Assembly (NCBI RefSeq): GCF_023283485.1
Contig: NZ_JAKILU010000017.1
Span: 28,702 to 92,701 of the forward strand
DNA from: Shewanella glacialipiscicola
GTDB taxonomy: Bacteria; Pseudomonadota; Gammaproteobacteria; Enterobacterales; Shewanellaceae
Direction: 5' to 3'
Length of the DNA stretch: 64,000 nt
The position numbers were made by a program, and so were the translations under genes. Below the pieces are notes generated by a model. That model saw only the letters and a program-made list of their open reading frames with translations, was not told the origin of the DNA and made no database searches. This document shows positions 1 to 8,546 of the stretch, piece by piece (within the stretch, counting starts at the first letter, position 1; every line of letters starts with the position of its first letter).

Positions 1-177
1 GCAATGTTTGAACTAACCATTCAAACAGCCCTAAAACATGTGGAATCAATATAATGCCTAATTATTTCAATGGCTGCGTACCTTTGCAGCACCAAAATTT
101 AAGACACTTAAACCCCATATGCCAGCGTCAGTTGATCTTGAGATCATCTTTTCGTGAGTGCATTGTGGTAGTGTCTC

Positions 178-909
178 ATGCAAAAATCTAACGCAGATAA
201 AGCACGTCAGAAGCGTCAGAGACTACGCAACGAAAAACGCGCAGCTGCTCTTCATGTAAAAAATAATAAGCATGATGTGGGCTCTAATGCCTATAAAGCT
301 AGTCTTGACGGTTTTAAGCTTAAAGGTAGCCGTTTACCTCGATATTTTAATGTGGTGATCAACAATGCGCGCCGGCTGATTTATAGCCGAAAGTTAGACG
401 TTGATAATGGTGGCGTATCACGAACTATGTCTGAACGTACTAAGCGAAAGCTATTTGAGATATCAGTTACATTGATAACTACATGCGATCTTATGAGCGG
501 CCAAGTGGGTAAAGCTAAAAACATAGGGTTCGATCCTACCAGCCATGATGCACTCATGCTTGCTCACGCTAAGCGCTGGGGTGAAGCGATACCAAGCTCA
601 ACTTGGTATCGCTTTATCGATATGCTTAAACTTGCAGGCGTCTACCTGGTTCAAGAAGTTAAAAAAGCTGACGAAGAAGGTACTATTCGTTCTCGCGCTG
701 CTTATAAGTGGCTATCACCTCAATTTTTACAATCGATTGGTGTTTATTCCGATGATATAAGAGCGCAAATTAAGTTTTCGTATCAGAAAGCTCTTGATAA
801 TGGTTTATCGTTTACGTGGCGCTGCTTCAAGCGTCAGCTGCCATTGAGGCAACGATTTACAGCGGATATGTTTTTCTCCTCTAACGTTAATCCCCCCAGT
901 ACGCATTAA
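178..909 (+). CDS. Putative plasmid replication initiation protein
   Basis: Predicted 243-aa, strongly basic protein with a Lys/Arg-rich N-terminus (first ~30 residues) and a middle section that reads like a winged-helix DNA-binding domain (around residues 140-185, with STWYRFIDMLKLAG followed by a basic turn). I do not recognise a named Rep family. The call rests on position: it lies just upstream of an AT-rich region with a perfect DnaA box and palindromes, and that region leads into parAB, the usual rep-ori-par order of low-copy plasmids. It could instead be another plasmid DNA-binding protein. The ribosome binding site ahead of the ATG is weak, so expression may be controlled at translation. 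Confidence 0.5.
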   Translation: MQKSNADKARQKRQRLRNEKRAAALHVKNNKHDVGSNAYKASLDGFKLKGSRLPRYFNVVINNARRLIYSRKLDVDNGGVSRTMSERTKRKLFEISVTLITTCDLMSGQVGKAKNIGFDPTSHDALMLAHAKRWGEAIPSSTWYRFIDMLKLAGVYLVQEVKKADEEGTIRSRAAYKWLSPQFLQSIGVYSDDIRAQIKFSYQKALDNGLSFTWRCFKRQLPLRQRFTADMFFSSNVNPPSTH

Positions 910-959
910 TCGCTATTTTAAGCTTACCGTCATATGGCGGCGCCCTTCCCTACCCCAAC

Positions 960-1437
960 GATAAATAACAGCTAATTTTGCTAGTTAAAGGCTTACATTT
1001 CACTAAATTTTCATCTCTCTCTGTTAGCGATTGACGTTAATTCGTATGTTTTTCTCATAGGTTCGTAGCTCTTGTGGATAAGGTATGTATATCCTTATTA
1101 AATTGGGAGTAAGAAAAAGGAGTAAAATTCGGGAGTCCAAAAGCTTTTTTCTTTTAAGAGCTTACTTATTAGTAAAAGATAACTTATTAAAAGGAATCAA
1201 AAGCAGTGGATAAATCCACTAAATGCATAATGCCTCGCCAATTCCTAGCTAACGCTAGGGGCGATATCTAAAAACAGTGCTGTAAGTTAATTTTGTCTAC
1301 GACCGTTAAAATTCAAACGCGCTGTATAGTAAGTCGCTAAAGAAAAAAGCGTCTAGCAGAAGGAATTTGCAAGCTAAGTGCCAAAGTGGCGAAGAAACGG
1401 AGTAAAACTGAGATTTCCAAAAGCAAGAGGAGTTGAT
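960..1437. other. Candidate replication origin region
   Basis: Gene-free AT-rich stretch between the putative rep gene and the partition operon. It contains a perfect DnaA box, TGTGGATAA at 1073-1081, and a one-mismatch box AGTGGATAA at 1205-1213. The latter is half of a 16-bp palindrome (AGTGGAT AA ATCCACT, 1205-1220). An imperfect direct repeat of about 34 bp, sharing GGAGTAAAA and TCCAAAAGC, occurs near 1109-1144 and 1391-1424. GGAGT-like short motifs recur near 1106-1135. I infer oriV from these and from the flanking genes; no regular iteron ladder was seen. Confidence 0.4.
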
Positions 1438-1472
1438 CTTACAATAAAATGGTTGAACCATTTTATTGTAAG
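1438..1472. repeat. Perfect 17-bp inverted repeat
   Basis: Two perfectly complementary 17-base arms (1438-1454 and 1456-1472) separated by a single base, centred on GGTT G AACC. It has no T-run after it, so it looks more like a protein-binding palindrome or a replication/copy-control structure than a terminator. It lies between the origin-like region and the gene ending at 1571. Confidence 0.7.
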
Positions 1473-1570
1473 TTCACTTGAATATGAGCGAAGTAAGAAA
1501 GGTTAAAAATTTATAAAGGTATTTAGACCTAGCATTAAAGAGCAGGAACTTAATCCCTGCTCTCTATGGT

Positions 1571-1801
1571 TTATTGTTGAAGTGTTAGTTGTTTAAATAC
1601 TCGCTGTTGTAACCAATCAGGTTTCGTTACTAACCATTGAATCAACAATCCCGATGGGATCATTGGTAAGTCGATTAGACGCGCTTTTTCAATTTGGTTA
1701 TACTGAAATTGTGACATAAGTTTAGTTACCTTTATCCTAAGTTGTGGCACAGGCCAGTGATGATCTTGACCATCATCATTGGCCGTATTTTTATTCATCA
1801 T
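1571..1801 (-). CDS. Hypothetical small protein
   Basis: 76-aa reading frame divergent from parA. It begins with two ATG codons and has GAGGGTA about 10 bases upstream as a possible ribosome binding site. The middle is basic (RIKVTKLMSQF) and no domain is recognised. The divergent arrangement with parA and the shared palindromic region between them make a small plasmid regulator conceivable, but nothing in the residues shows it. It may be a chance frame. Confidence 0.4.
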   Translation of the reverse strand: MMNKNTANDDGQDHHWPVPQLRIKVTKLMSQFQYNQIEKARLIDLPMIPSGLLIQWLVTKPDWLQQRVFKQLTLQQ

Positions 1802-1905
1802 TTCTCATTTCAATACCCTCAACTACCGTATTTTGTTGTTTGGCCACATTAACAGTCTGACCAAATTCGGGTACTTTTACCTTTAAAATAGAAATTCCAT
1901 CGAAT

Positions 1906-1942
1906 ATAAGTATACACCTTAAATATTAAGGTATACACTTAT
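1906..1942. promoter_or_regulatory. Likely parAB operator/promoter palindrome
   Basis: A 37-bp imperfect palindrome whose arms contain ATAAG, GTATAC and ACCTTAA / TTAAGGT, centred near 1924. It lies 24 bases upstream of the parA ATG and just ahead of the AAGGAG ribosome binding site at 1955-1960. Type Ia ParA proteins with an N-terminal HTH usually repress their own operon through such a site, which is the inferred role. Confidence 0.5.
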
Positions 1943-1966
1943 ATTTAATTATTTAAGGAGAATTTC

Positions 1967-3166
1967 ATGGATAGCATGCAGGCTACAGAGACTTTTCAAG
2001 TGCTTAAAATGGGGGCTGATGCCTATATTAAGCGACGTAACCAACGGTTATTGTCAAATCACCGGAAAGAGTTGCGAAAATTTACGCGTGCGGAAGCCTT
2101 TACCTATTTGGACATTGACGCAAAAACACTTGATAAATATGTATCTACAGCAGATTTTGATCCAAGGCGGCATGAAGATTCTCAATGGCTAATCAACATA
2201 GAAGAAATGTATCAGTTACGAGATTTGCTGCCAGAAAACTTGCGTAAAGCATCTAAATTTAAGCGCAGTGATAACCAAAAAATGCAGGTTATTGTTATAC
2301 AAAATCAAAAAGGTGGTGTTGGTAAAACCGTTTCTGCCGCAACAATCGCTTCAGGCTTGGCTACAGAGTTTCATCAAGAGTATCGGGTAGGCCTTATCGA
2401 TATGGATGGTCAAGCTACTTTGTCCATGTATTACGCACCAGAAGCGGATCTAGAAGGTTGTTTATCTGTTGGCGATCTCATGATGAATAATTTTGATCTA
2501 GATGAAGGTGAGACTCTTGAACAAGTCGTTTCAAACGCATTCTTACCTACAACTATACCTAATCTCCGTATTTTGCCGGCATCACAAAGTGATAGAGCTA
2601 TTGAAGGTTGGTTTCATGAACAAGTATTTGGTCAAAAGTTAAAGTCTCCTTACTCTCTTTTGAACACGATCATCAATGCTGTTCAAGATGAATTTGATAT
2701 CATCATTATCGATACCCCTCCCTCATTAGGGTATGCAACTTATAATGCATATTTTGCCGCTACCAGTGTAGTTTTCCCGTTGTCCATCACAGAAAACGAC
2801 ATTGATGCTACTTGTTCCTATTTTAGTTATATCCCTCAAGTGTGGGCTTTATTGGCTAATGCTAATCATCATGGTTATGATTTTATGAAGATTTTAATTA
2901 CAAATCATCGTGATAGCGCTACTACAACCGATCTAATGAATAGTTTATACGATCATTTTGCGCCTTATATGTACTCAAATGAATTTAAACATAGTGAAGC
3001 TATTCGTCAGTCATCTTCGTTGCTTTCTACCGTGTTTGATATGTCTAAGAGTGAATACCCTAAGAGTAAAGCGACTTTTCAAAGTGCACAGCAAAATTGT
3101 TATGAAGTAACCAGCCAAGTCCTAAGAGATATTGTGAACGTCTGGCGTGAACAGGAGCAAGCATAA
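1967..3166 (+). CDS. parA: Plasmid partition ATPase ParA (type Ia)
   Basis: 399-aa Walker-type partition ATPase. The N-terminal ~105 residues contain an HTH-like segment (YLDIDAKTLDKYV, residues 48-60), as in P1/F-type ParA proteins that also repress their own operon. The deviant Walker A motif QKGGVGKT lies at residues 114-121 and the Walker B-like stretch IIIIDTPPS near residues 246-254. ParA forms nucleoid-associated gradients that position plasmid copies with ParB and parS. AAGGAG 6 bases before the ATG supports the start. The stop codon overlaps the parB start (TAATG), so the two are translationally coupled. Confidence 0.95.
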   Translation: MDSMQATETFQVLKMGADAYIKRRNQRLLSNHRKELRKFTRAEAFTYLDIDAKTLDKYVSTADFDPRRHEDSQWLINIEEMYQLRDLLPENLRKASKFKRSDNQKMQVIVIQNQKGGVGKTVSAATIASGLATEFHQEYRVGLIDMDGQATLSMYYAPEADLEGCLSVGDLMMNNFDLDEGETLEQVVSNAFLPTTIPNLRILPASQSDRAIEGWFHEQVFGQKLKSPYSLLNTIINAVQDEFDIIIIDTPPSLGYATYNAYFAATSVVFPLSITENDIDATCSYFSYIPQVWALLANANHHGYDFMKILITNHRDSATTTDLMNSLYDHFAPYMYSNEFKHSEAIRQSSSLLSTVFDMSKSEYPKSKATFQSAQQNCYEVTSQVLRDIVNVWREQEQA

Positions 3167-4257
3167 TGGCTAAAAAACGTGGGGTAATGAGCCCTCTAGG
3201 TAATGCAGTTGGTGCCGAAGAAGCACAAATAAATGCAGCCAAAGCTAATATTGAGTCTTTAAAACGCCAAATTACAACTGAAATAGAAAAAGTAAGTGAA
3301 GATGTTACGTTATCTCTTCAAAATCTATTTGGTCTTGAATCTGTAGGTAAAAGCTTCTTATGGCAATTAGCTTCTGGTGCTACCGCTACATTTACCGAAG
3401 CAACGTTATCATATGAACAAGTTCGCGATAGTACCTATGTGACTTTCGATGTTAACGGGCGTGACCAGGCATTATTAAATGCAGATTCTCTACAAGATCT
3501 CGACTCATTAGCCTTCCAGCAATTTTATCCAGCAGTCGCTAGAGAAGTGAATGGTAAACTCGATGTGCTAGATGGTTCTCGACGCAGAGCTTGGTTTTTA
3601 CTGCAAAATGGTGAAGTTGATATATTTCGCATACTGGTAACTAAAGATGATATTTCACTTTCAGATGCTAAAGCTCTAGCTAAACAGCTCCAAACCGCAA
3701 AAGAACATAACCTACGTGAGATTGGCCAACAATGCTTATCTTTGGAAAAAGCGAATCCTAAGATTACACAGGCTGAAGTAGCTGCTCAACTTGGAATGAG
3801 TCAGGCTGGTGTGAGTAAAGCTTTAAAAGCCGCTAAGGTCGATGAACGTTTGGTAAAGCTTTTTCCTGTGGCTAATGACTTGTCACATACTGACTACGCT
3901 TTGCTGAATAACGTTATGGAAGTATATGAATTTGAAGATGAATTACTATTATTCATCAAGGATTTGACTAAAAAAGTTGTCATTATTCAGGCTGAATATT
4001 CAAGGGAAGAACGTAAATCAGCTATCATCAAAGCGATAAAAGCAGAACTTCAGATCGCTAAGGATATGAAGAATAAAGCACTGGTTAGTGTTACTAATCT
4101 TGCAACATTTGATAGTTCTGGCATTTATGCAAGAAAGCGTATTAAAGGGCGAAACTTTGCTTATGAATTTGGACGATTGTCTTTAGATATTCAACAGCAG
4201 TTAGATGTTGCTATTGCAGATGTTTTGAAAAAAAATAAATTTAACACAACATCTTAG
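3166..4257 (+). CDS. parB: Plasmid partition protein ParB
   Basis: 363-aa ParB/Spo0J-family centromere-binding protein encoded directly after parA with a one-base overlap. The N-terminal half holds the ParB/sulfiredoxin-like region (LDVLDGSRRRAWFLL, the CTPase/arginine-patch area). A clear HTH (TQAEVAAQLGMSQAGVSKAL) lies around residues 200-222, followed by a helical C-terminal part typical of P1-type ParB dimerisation. It would bind parS and stimulate ParA. The operon ends at a strong hairpin terminator downstream. It is unrelated in layout to the much larger ParB-like protein at 48844. Confidence 0.92.
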   Translation: MAKKRGVMSPLGNAVGAEEAQINAAKANIESLKRQITTEIEKVSEDVTLSLQNLFGLESVGKSFLWQLASGATATFTEATLSYEQVRDSTYVTFDVNGRDQALLNADSLQDLDSLAFQQFYPAVAREVNGKLDVLDGSRRRAWFLLQNGEVDIFRILVTKDDISLSDAKALAKQLQTAKEHNLREIGQQCLSLEKANPKITQAEVAAQLGMSQAGVSKALKAAKVDERLVKLFPVANDLSHTDYALLNNVMEVYEFEDELLLFIKDLTKKVVIIQAEYSREERKSAIIKAIKAELQIAKDMKNKALVSVTNLATFDSSGIYARKRIKGRNFAYEFGRLSLDIQQQLDVAIADVLKKNKFNTTS

Positions 4258-4275
4258 ATTATTGATTCGGTCTTG

Positions 4276-4290
4276 GTACGTAATACGTAC
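4276..4290. promoter_or_regulatory. Candidate parS centromere palindrome
   Basis: GTACGTA A TACGTAC, a perfect 7-bp inverted repeat with a one-base spacer, 18 bases after the parB stop and before its terminator. parS sites of type Ia systems usually lie just downstream of parB. Role inferred from position and symmetry only. Confidence 0.35.
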
Positions 4291-4345
4291 AGTACACTTA
4301 TTACATACTAAAACGCCTTAGCCACATTTTAAATATTGCCTATTT

Positions 4346-4380
4346 ATAGCAGTAGATAACTTCAAATTATCTACTGCTAT
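4346..4380 (+). terminator. Rho-independent terminator of parAB
   Basis: Perfect 14-bp stem (ATAGCAGTAGATAA with its complement) around a 7-base loop, followed by CGTTTTATT. It lies 90 bases downstream of parB. Confidence 0.75.
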
Positions 4381-4495
4381 CGTTTTATTCGCGGTACATG
4401 ACTTCAGATCGAGGTGTACATATAAGCTAGAAAGAATTGAAATTTTTCAGTGGTGAAAAATTCCAGAATCTCAGCTACCCATTTCTACATGGCTA

Positions 4496-4527
4496 AATTT
4501 GCCCAACGCGCCAAATATGTAAAGTTA
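4496..4527. repeat. 32-bp inverted repeat, left copy
   Basis: This sequence is the reverse complement of 32179-32210 with 31 of 32 positions matching; the core GGCGCGTTGGGCAAATT is identical. The two copies bracket a 27.7-kb block holding the nested Tn3 elements and most of the formaldehyde genes. The left copy lies just before the Sel1-repeat gene. I do not recognise the family of the repeat. Confidence 0.7.
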
Positions 4528-4539
4528 GCTCGAAACGGG

Positions 4540-5421
4540 TTATCTCGAATTCGATAATTCCTCATACAGCTTGCTAGATAATTGCTGAGCCTCATTAAGC
4601 TGTTGAGTCGACAAGTTTTTAGCTGTTTCATCTCTATAATTAATAGACTCTACATCTCCTCCAGTTGCAGCAATAGAGAACCATGCATAGCCATTTTTAA
4701 AGTCCTGTTCGGTTCCTTGTCCAAGAACATAGAGAAATCCAAGTGCCTTTTGCGCTTCTAGATTTCCTTGTCTAGCTGATTTTAAATACCAAAAATGTGC
4801 TTTACTCCAATCTATTGGAACTCCATAGCCAAAGTTATAAGTATCGCCAACAATTTTTTCAGCGATATCACTTCCTTGCTCTGCTGCTTTTAGAAACCAT
4901 GCTAAAGCACGTGTTTGATCTTTTTCCACACCAACAGCTGATGCATACATGGTTCCTATAGCTAACTGAGAGTAAATATTACCTTGCCCCGCGGCTTTTA
5001 AGTGCCATAAAAAAGATTTTGAAAAATCTCTCTCTATGCCATCACCAGCGGCATACATTCTGCCGACTATATTTTGTGCTTCTGGAAGTCCTTGTTGAGC
5101 GGCCTTTAAGTACCATTTAAAAGCCTGCCCTAAATTTTCAACTATTCCGTCGCCTGTTGCATATTTTGTTGCAACGATGATCTGAGCGTTCACATCACCT
5201 TTTTCAGCAGATATTAAATACCATTTAAATGCATTACTTAAATCTTGTTTTACCCCGTTACCCAATTCATAAGCTCGTCCAAGTATCAGTGAGGAAGTGG
5301 CATCCCCATTTTGTGCTGATTGGATGATATCTTTATTTAACTCGTTTCCAGTCAAAGCAAAAGAACTGCAACATAATACTAATAAAAATAGATAGTTGTG
5401 CTTTTCAAATTTCATAATCAT
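4540..5421 (-). CDS. Exported Sel1-repeat protein
   Basis: 293-aa protein with an N-terminal signal peptide (hydrophobic YLFLLVLCCSSFAL ending near residue 24). It then has about six Sel1-like/TPR-type repeats of ~36 residues, with recurring A..WYLKAA..G...AQ and Y..G.GV..D units. Such repeats are protein-interaction scaffolds in the periplasm or at the cell envelope. It begins 23 bases downstream of the stop of the outer Tn3 transposase and runs in the same direction, so it may be passenger DNA of that transposon. Two ATG codons (5421, 5415) are possible starts. Its partner is unknown. Confidence 0.85.
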   Translation of the reverse strand: MIMKFEKHNYLFLLVLCCSSFALTGNELNKDIIQSAQNGDATSSLILGRAYELGNGVKQDLSNAFKWYLISAEKGDVNAQIIVATKYATGDGIVENLGQAFKWYLKAAQQGLPEAQNIVGRMYAAGDGIERDFSKSFLWHLKAAGQGNIYSQLAIGTMYASAVGVEKDQTRALAWFLKAAEQGSDIAEKIVGDTYNFGYGVPIDWSKAHFWYLKSARQGNLEAQKALGFLYVLGQGTEQDFKNGYAWFSIAATGGDVESINYRDETAKNLSTQQLNEAQQLSSKLYEELSNSR

Positions 5422-5444
5422 TTCTGCTCTTCATATTAATTACT

Positions 5445-8400
5445 CTAAAAATCAACGCTTGGCGTCTCACTATCCGTCAAGGCTTGCTGCCAATATTCTG
5501 GTTCAGCATATCGAGCAACCAATGCATCGATATCTATTTTTGAGGTTGATGGACTAAACTCAAAATTGCCATACATATTGATGTGCTGCCATGCAACGGG
5601 CGAAATACTGTGAAGCTGAGCCAGTGCGTTTTGATCACCTACTTTTTGCTTCTGTTCATAGACACGAGATAGCAACACTGTGTTGTAGTAAATGACCGCG
5701 TTGGTGATGAGCCGAGAGCAATCATTCCAAATTTGTTGCTCCTCTTCCGTTTTTACTCTGAATTTTCCACCGTTAACAAATGCAACTGCTCGCCTGAGAC
5801 GATGATAGGCTTCACCACGATTTAATGCTTTTTGTACACATTGACGTAAGCCAACATCGTCGACAAAATCGAGAATGTATAGCGTTCGGCATATGTTTTC
5901 CAACTCCCATAATGCTTTCTTGGTCTGATTCTGACGCGAATAACTCGAGAGTTTGCGAACAATCGTGGCTTGAGTAACATCTTTTTGAGCTAGCGATGCC
6001 ATGATACGTTGAATATTGGGCCATTCACGTTCAATCAATTCATCGTTGGTTTTTCGGGCAGGCTTTATTAGCCAGTCACCACACTCATTGGGATGTTGTG
6101 AGCCGACTAACGTATCCATTTTCTTATGCAAATCACGATAACGAGGTGCAAAATGATATCCAAATGCATGCAAAATCCAAAAATTAACCTGATTGGTGCC
6201 ATGGGTGTCAGTGGAATGCCGTTCTGGCTTTATATCAGAGGTATTGTTATGCAATAAATCGAAAACGTAATGGCTTTCATGTTCGTGAGTCCCAATAATC
6301 TTTGCATTTATAGGAACATGATTTGCAACCAACGTGTAGGCGCTGACACCTTTCTGTAAACCAAAATACTTGGGAGAATATCGAGCGTTAAGGGTGTTAA
6401 TTTGCGTTTCTATCCGCTGACCATCGCTACTTGAATGAAGTGTGTCCTGAATATCATAGAGATGAAATGCGGGTAGCTGGCTGGTCGCATTACTAATCGC
6501 ATCATTAGCCGCTCGTAATGTCTCCAAGCGTAGATAATTTCTTGATGTCCCCGCCATTGATGCTGAGCTAAGGCCTGAAACCTCAGCCATTTTTGCTAAC
6601 CCCATGTTTGTTCCCATCGCAACAATACAGGCGAAAATTTCACGGGGATCAGCTTCATGCTTTACATAACGATCTAATACATGGGTAAATGCATTTAAAA
6701 ATCCAGTATTACCCGCAACAAACCACAGTAGATCCGCAATACCAATTCCTGGTAACTGGCTGTAAAAATCGCTATTAACGGATTCATCACTGCTCGGATA
6801 AAGCAGCTTCCAACGACGCTTTTCGGCAGCCCCAATTACTTTAATATGTTTGTTGACCCCATCAGAAATATGTTGGTTAATCGCACTATAACGTGCTGCT
6901 AGCATAGTATGAAATACAGCCAGAGTATCTTGGATAGGGGCCAATAAAATGGGTGCACCAATATCTTGCAATACTCGTTCTTTATCCTGCCATCTAAGAT
7001 CGCTTATTAAGTCATCTTCAAAGCGGCGAAATTCATTACTATGTTTAACGTACACATCACCCGCTTCCAGTGAGTTGCGTAGTAGGCGATAGACCAAAAA
7101 CTCATAGCGATCTACATCTAGCGTTTTAAATGTTTTACCCTCTTTACTAAACAAATATCGGCGTAAACCTTTAGGAATAATCTCAGTCGGAAATGCATTA
7201 GGATCAGTTTGCCTTGGTGATTTTTCTGTGCGTAACAAGTTTTGTAAAAAACCGATAGCTTCAAGCAAAGGAGAGTCTTCTACACGTCCGGCAAAATCCA
7301 GATCAGTAAAAAGTTGCCTTAAGTTACGTTTGAATGTGGCGGATAATTTTGTGTAATGTAACCATTCAAATGCCGTTTTGTCGAAAGCAATATTGCGTAA
7401 GTAATCAGCAACTAATGGGAATCTCTCTTGTTCAAGCAATGCATAGGCTTTTTCTTTAATAATGGAAAAAGGTGTGTCATCGGTGATGGTGTCATCCGTA
7501 AACAGGCTCAATACATGACCCGCAGCCTGTAAATTTTTCGCTGCATTGGTAACCGCATTATTCATTGCTTCTTCAGCGGCACGCTTGGCCTGTTTCTCGT
7601 ATTGATCGACCCAATGGAGCAATGCTTCAATTAAGTTGTCATTAATTTGCTGAAACCGATGAAAAGCAAAAAACAGCAGATATAACTGAGCAGTCTCTTT
7701 TTTCATGCGTTGAAGTTTATAAGTGGTATAAAACTTAACCATAGAAGCATAATACTTGCCGCTTTCATTGGAGATCCCCGCTGTTATGAGGAACTGCTTG
7801 GCAAACTCATGTAGAGGCTGGAAAAACTGCCGCCGTGCGACTTCATGTCGCAATTCTTTATAACTGAAATCTTTAGCTTCATGTTTTAATGCGCTGACGC
7901 GAAATACTCCTGACTCAGCCCGAAGCAAAGCCGCTAATTGCTGATCGATAAGTGAAGTCATGCAAGTGCTAAGTAATCGAGCAATACGGGTGCGTTCATA
8001 AGCCACCACTCTACCAATCATCTCTTGCATATACCGATAACTGGGCATGACAATACGGTGTAATGCTAAGTATTGGGTTAATTCACGAAAGATAAAGATA
8101 GGTTGTGTCGATAGCATCGCAACCCGCTGTGCTTTATCTTCCAAATCAACTTTTACCTCATTATCACATTGTTTATACTGGAATAAATCAAGAATTGCTC
8201 GTTGTTGTTCAGCCCTAATCGGTCTTGAGGGACTTTTCAGCCTTGAAAGCGTTTTGGTGGGAAAGTACAGCGCGGCAATGTAATCCAAGTCATTTAGTAC
8301 TGACGATTCTTGTTCATAACTGAAAAACTGCCGTTTGGCTTTGAAATAGCCCAGTTGCAATACTAAATGGGCTGCCACAGAAAACGTTCGGGTATTGTCG

Positions 8401-8508
8401 AATAGCTCGCGCTCTTTAGCACTTAAGTCAAAATATAATCGACGATCATCATCTGAGAAATGAGGTAATCCAAACAGTTCATCTATTTCATCAGTTGACA
8501 AAATAGAT
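5445..8508 (-). pseudogene. tnpA: Outer Tn3-family transposase, split by inner transposon
   Basis: Encodes residues ~10-1028 of a Tn3-family DDE transposase, with the SSSDGQRIE segment carrying the first catalytic Asp and the HINMYGNF-type C-terminus. The reading frame has no native start here. The first codons lie at 17942-17964, on the other side of the 9.4-kb inner transposon. Removing that element and one TAGAT copy joins the two parts exactly in frame (3064 + 23 = 3087 bases, 1028 codons plus stop) and restores the N-terminus MKNDVRRLSILSTDEIDEL. A TTG at 8501 could in principle start a shortened product, but the gene as inserted should be dead or greatly impaired. Excision would repair it. 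Confidence 0.93.
8504..8508. repeat. Target-site duplication TAGAT (left)
   Basis: TAGAT directly precedes the left terminal repeat of the inner transposon. The same five bases follow the right end at 17937-17941. Five bp is the normal Tn3-family duplication length. Confidence 0.95.
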
Positions 8509-8546
8509 GGGGTCCGCTTGGAAAACGGAAAATATCCTACGCTAAG
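8509..8546. repeat. Left 38-bp terminal inverted repeat
   Basis: Matches the reverse complement of 17899-17936 at 37 of 38 positions. The tnpA stop codon (8542-8544) lies inside it. Confidence 0.95.

Noticed and set aside
4496..4527. Integron attC-like site (GCCCAAC near a GTTA)
   Set aside because: Too short, lacks the second simple site and imperfect palindrome of attC, and no integron integrase is present.
8508..8542. TTG at 8501 as true start of the outer tnpA
   Set aside because: The in-frame native start is recovered at 17964 across the inner transposon; the TTG frame is a truncated leftover.
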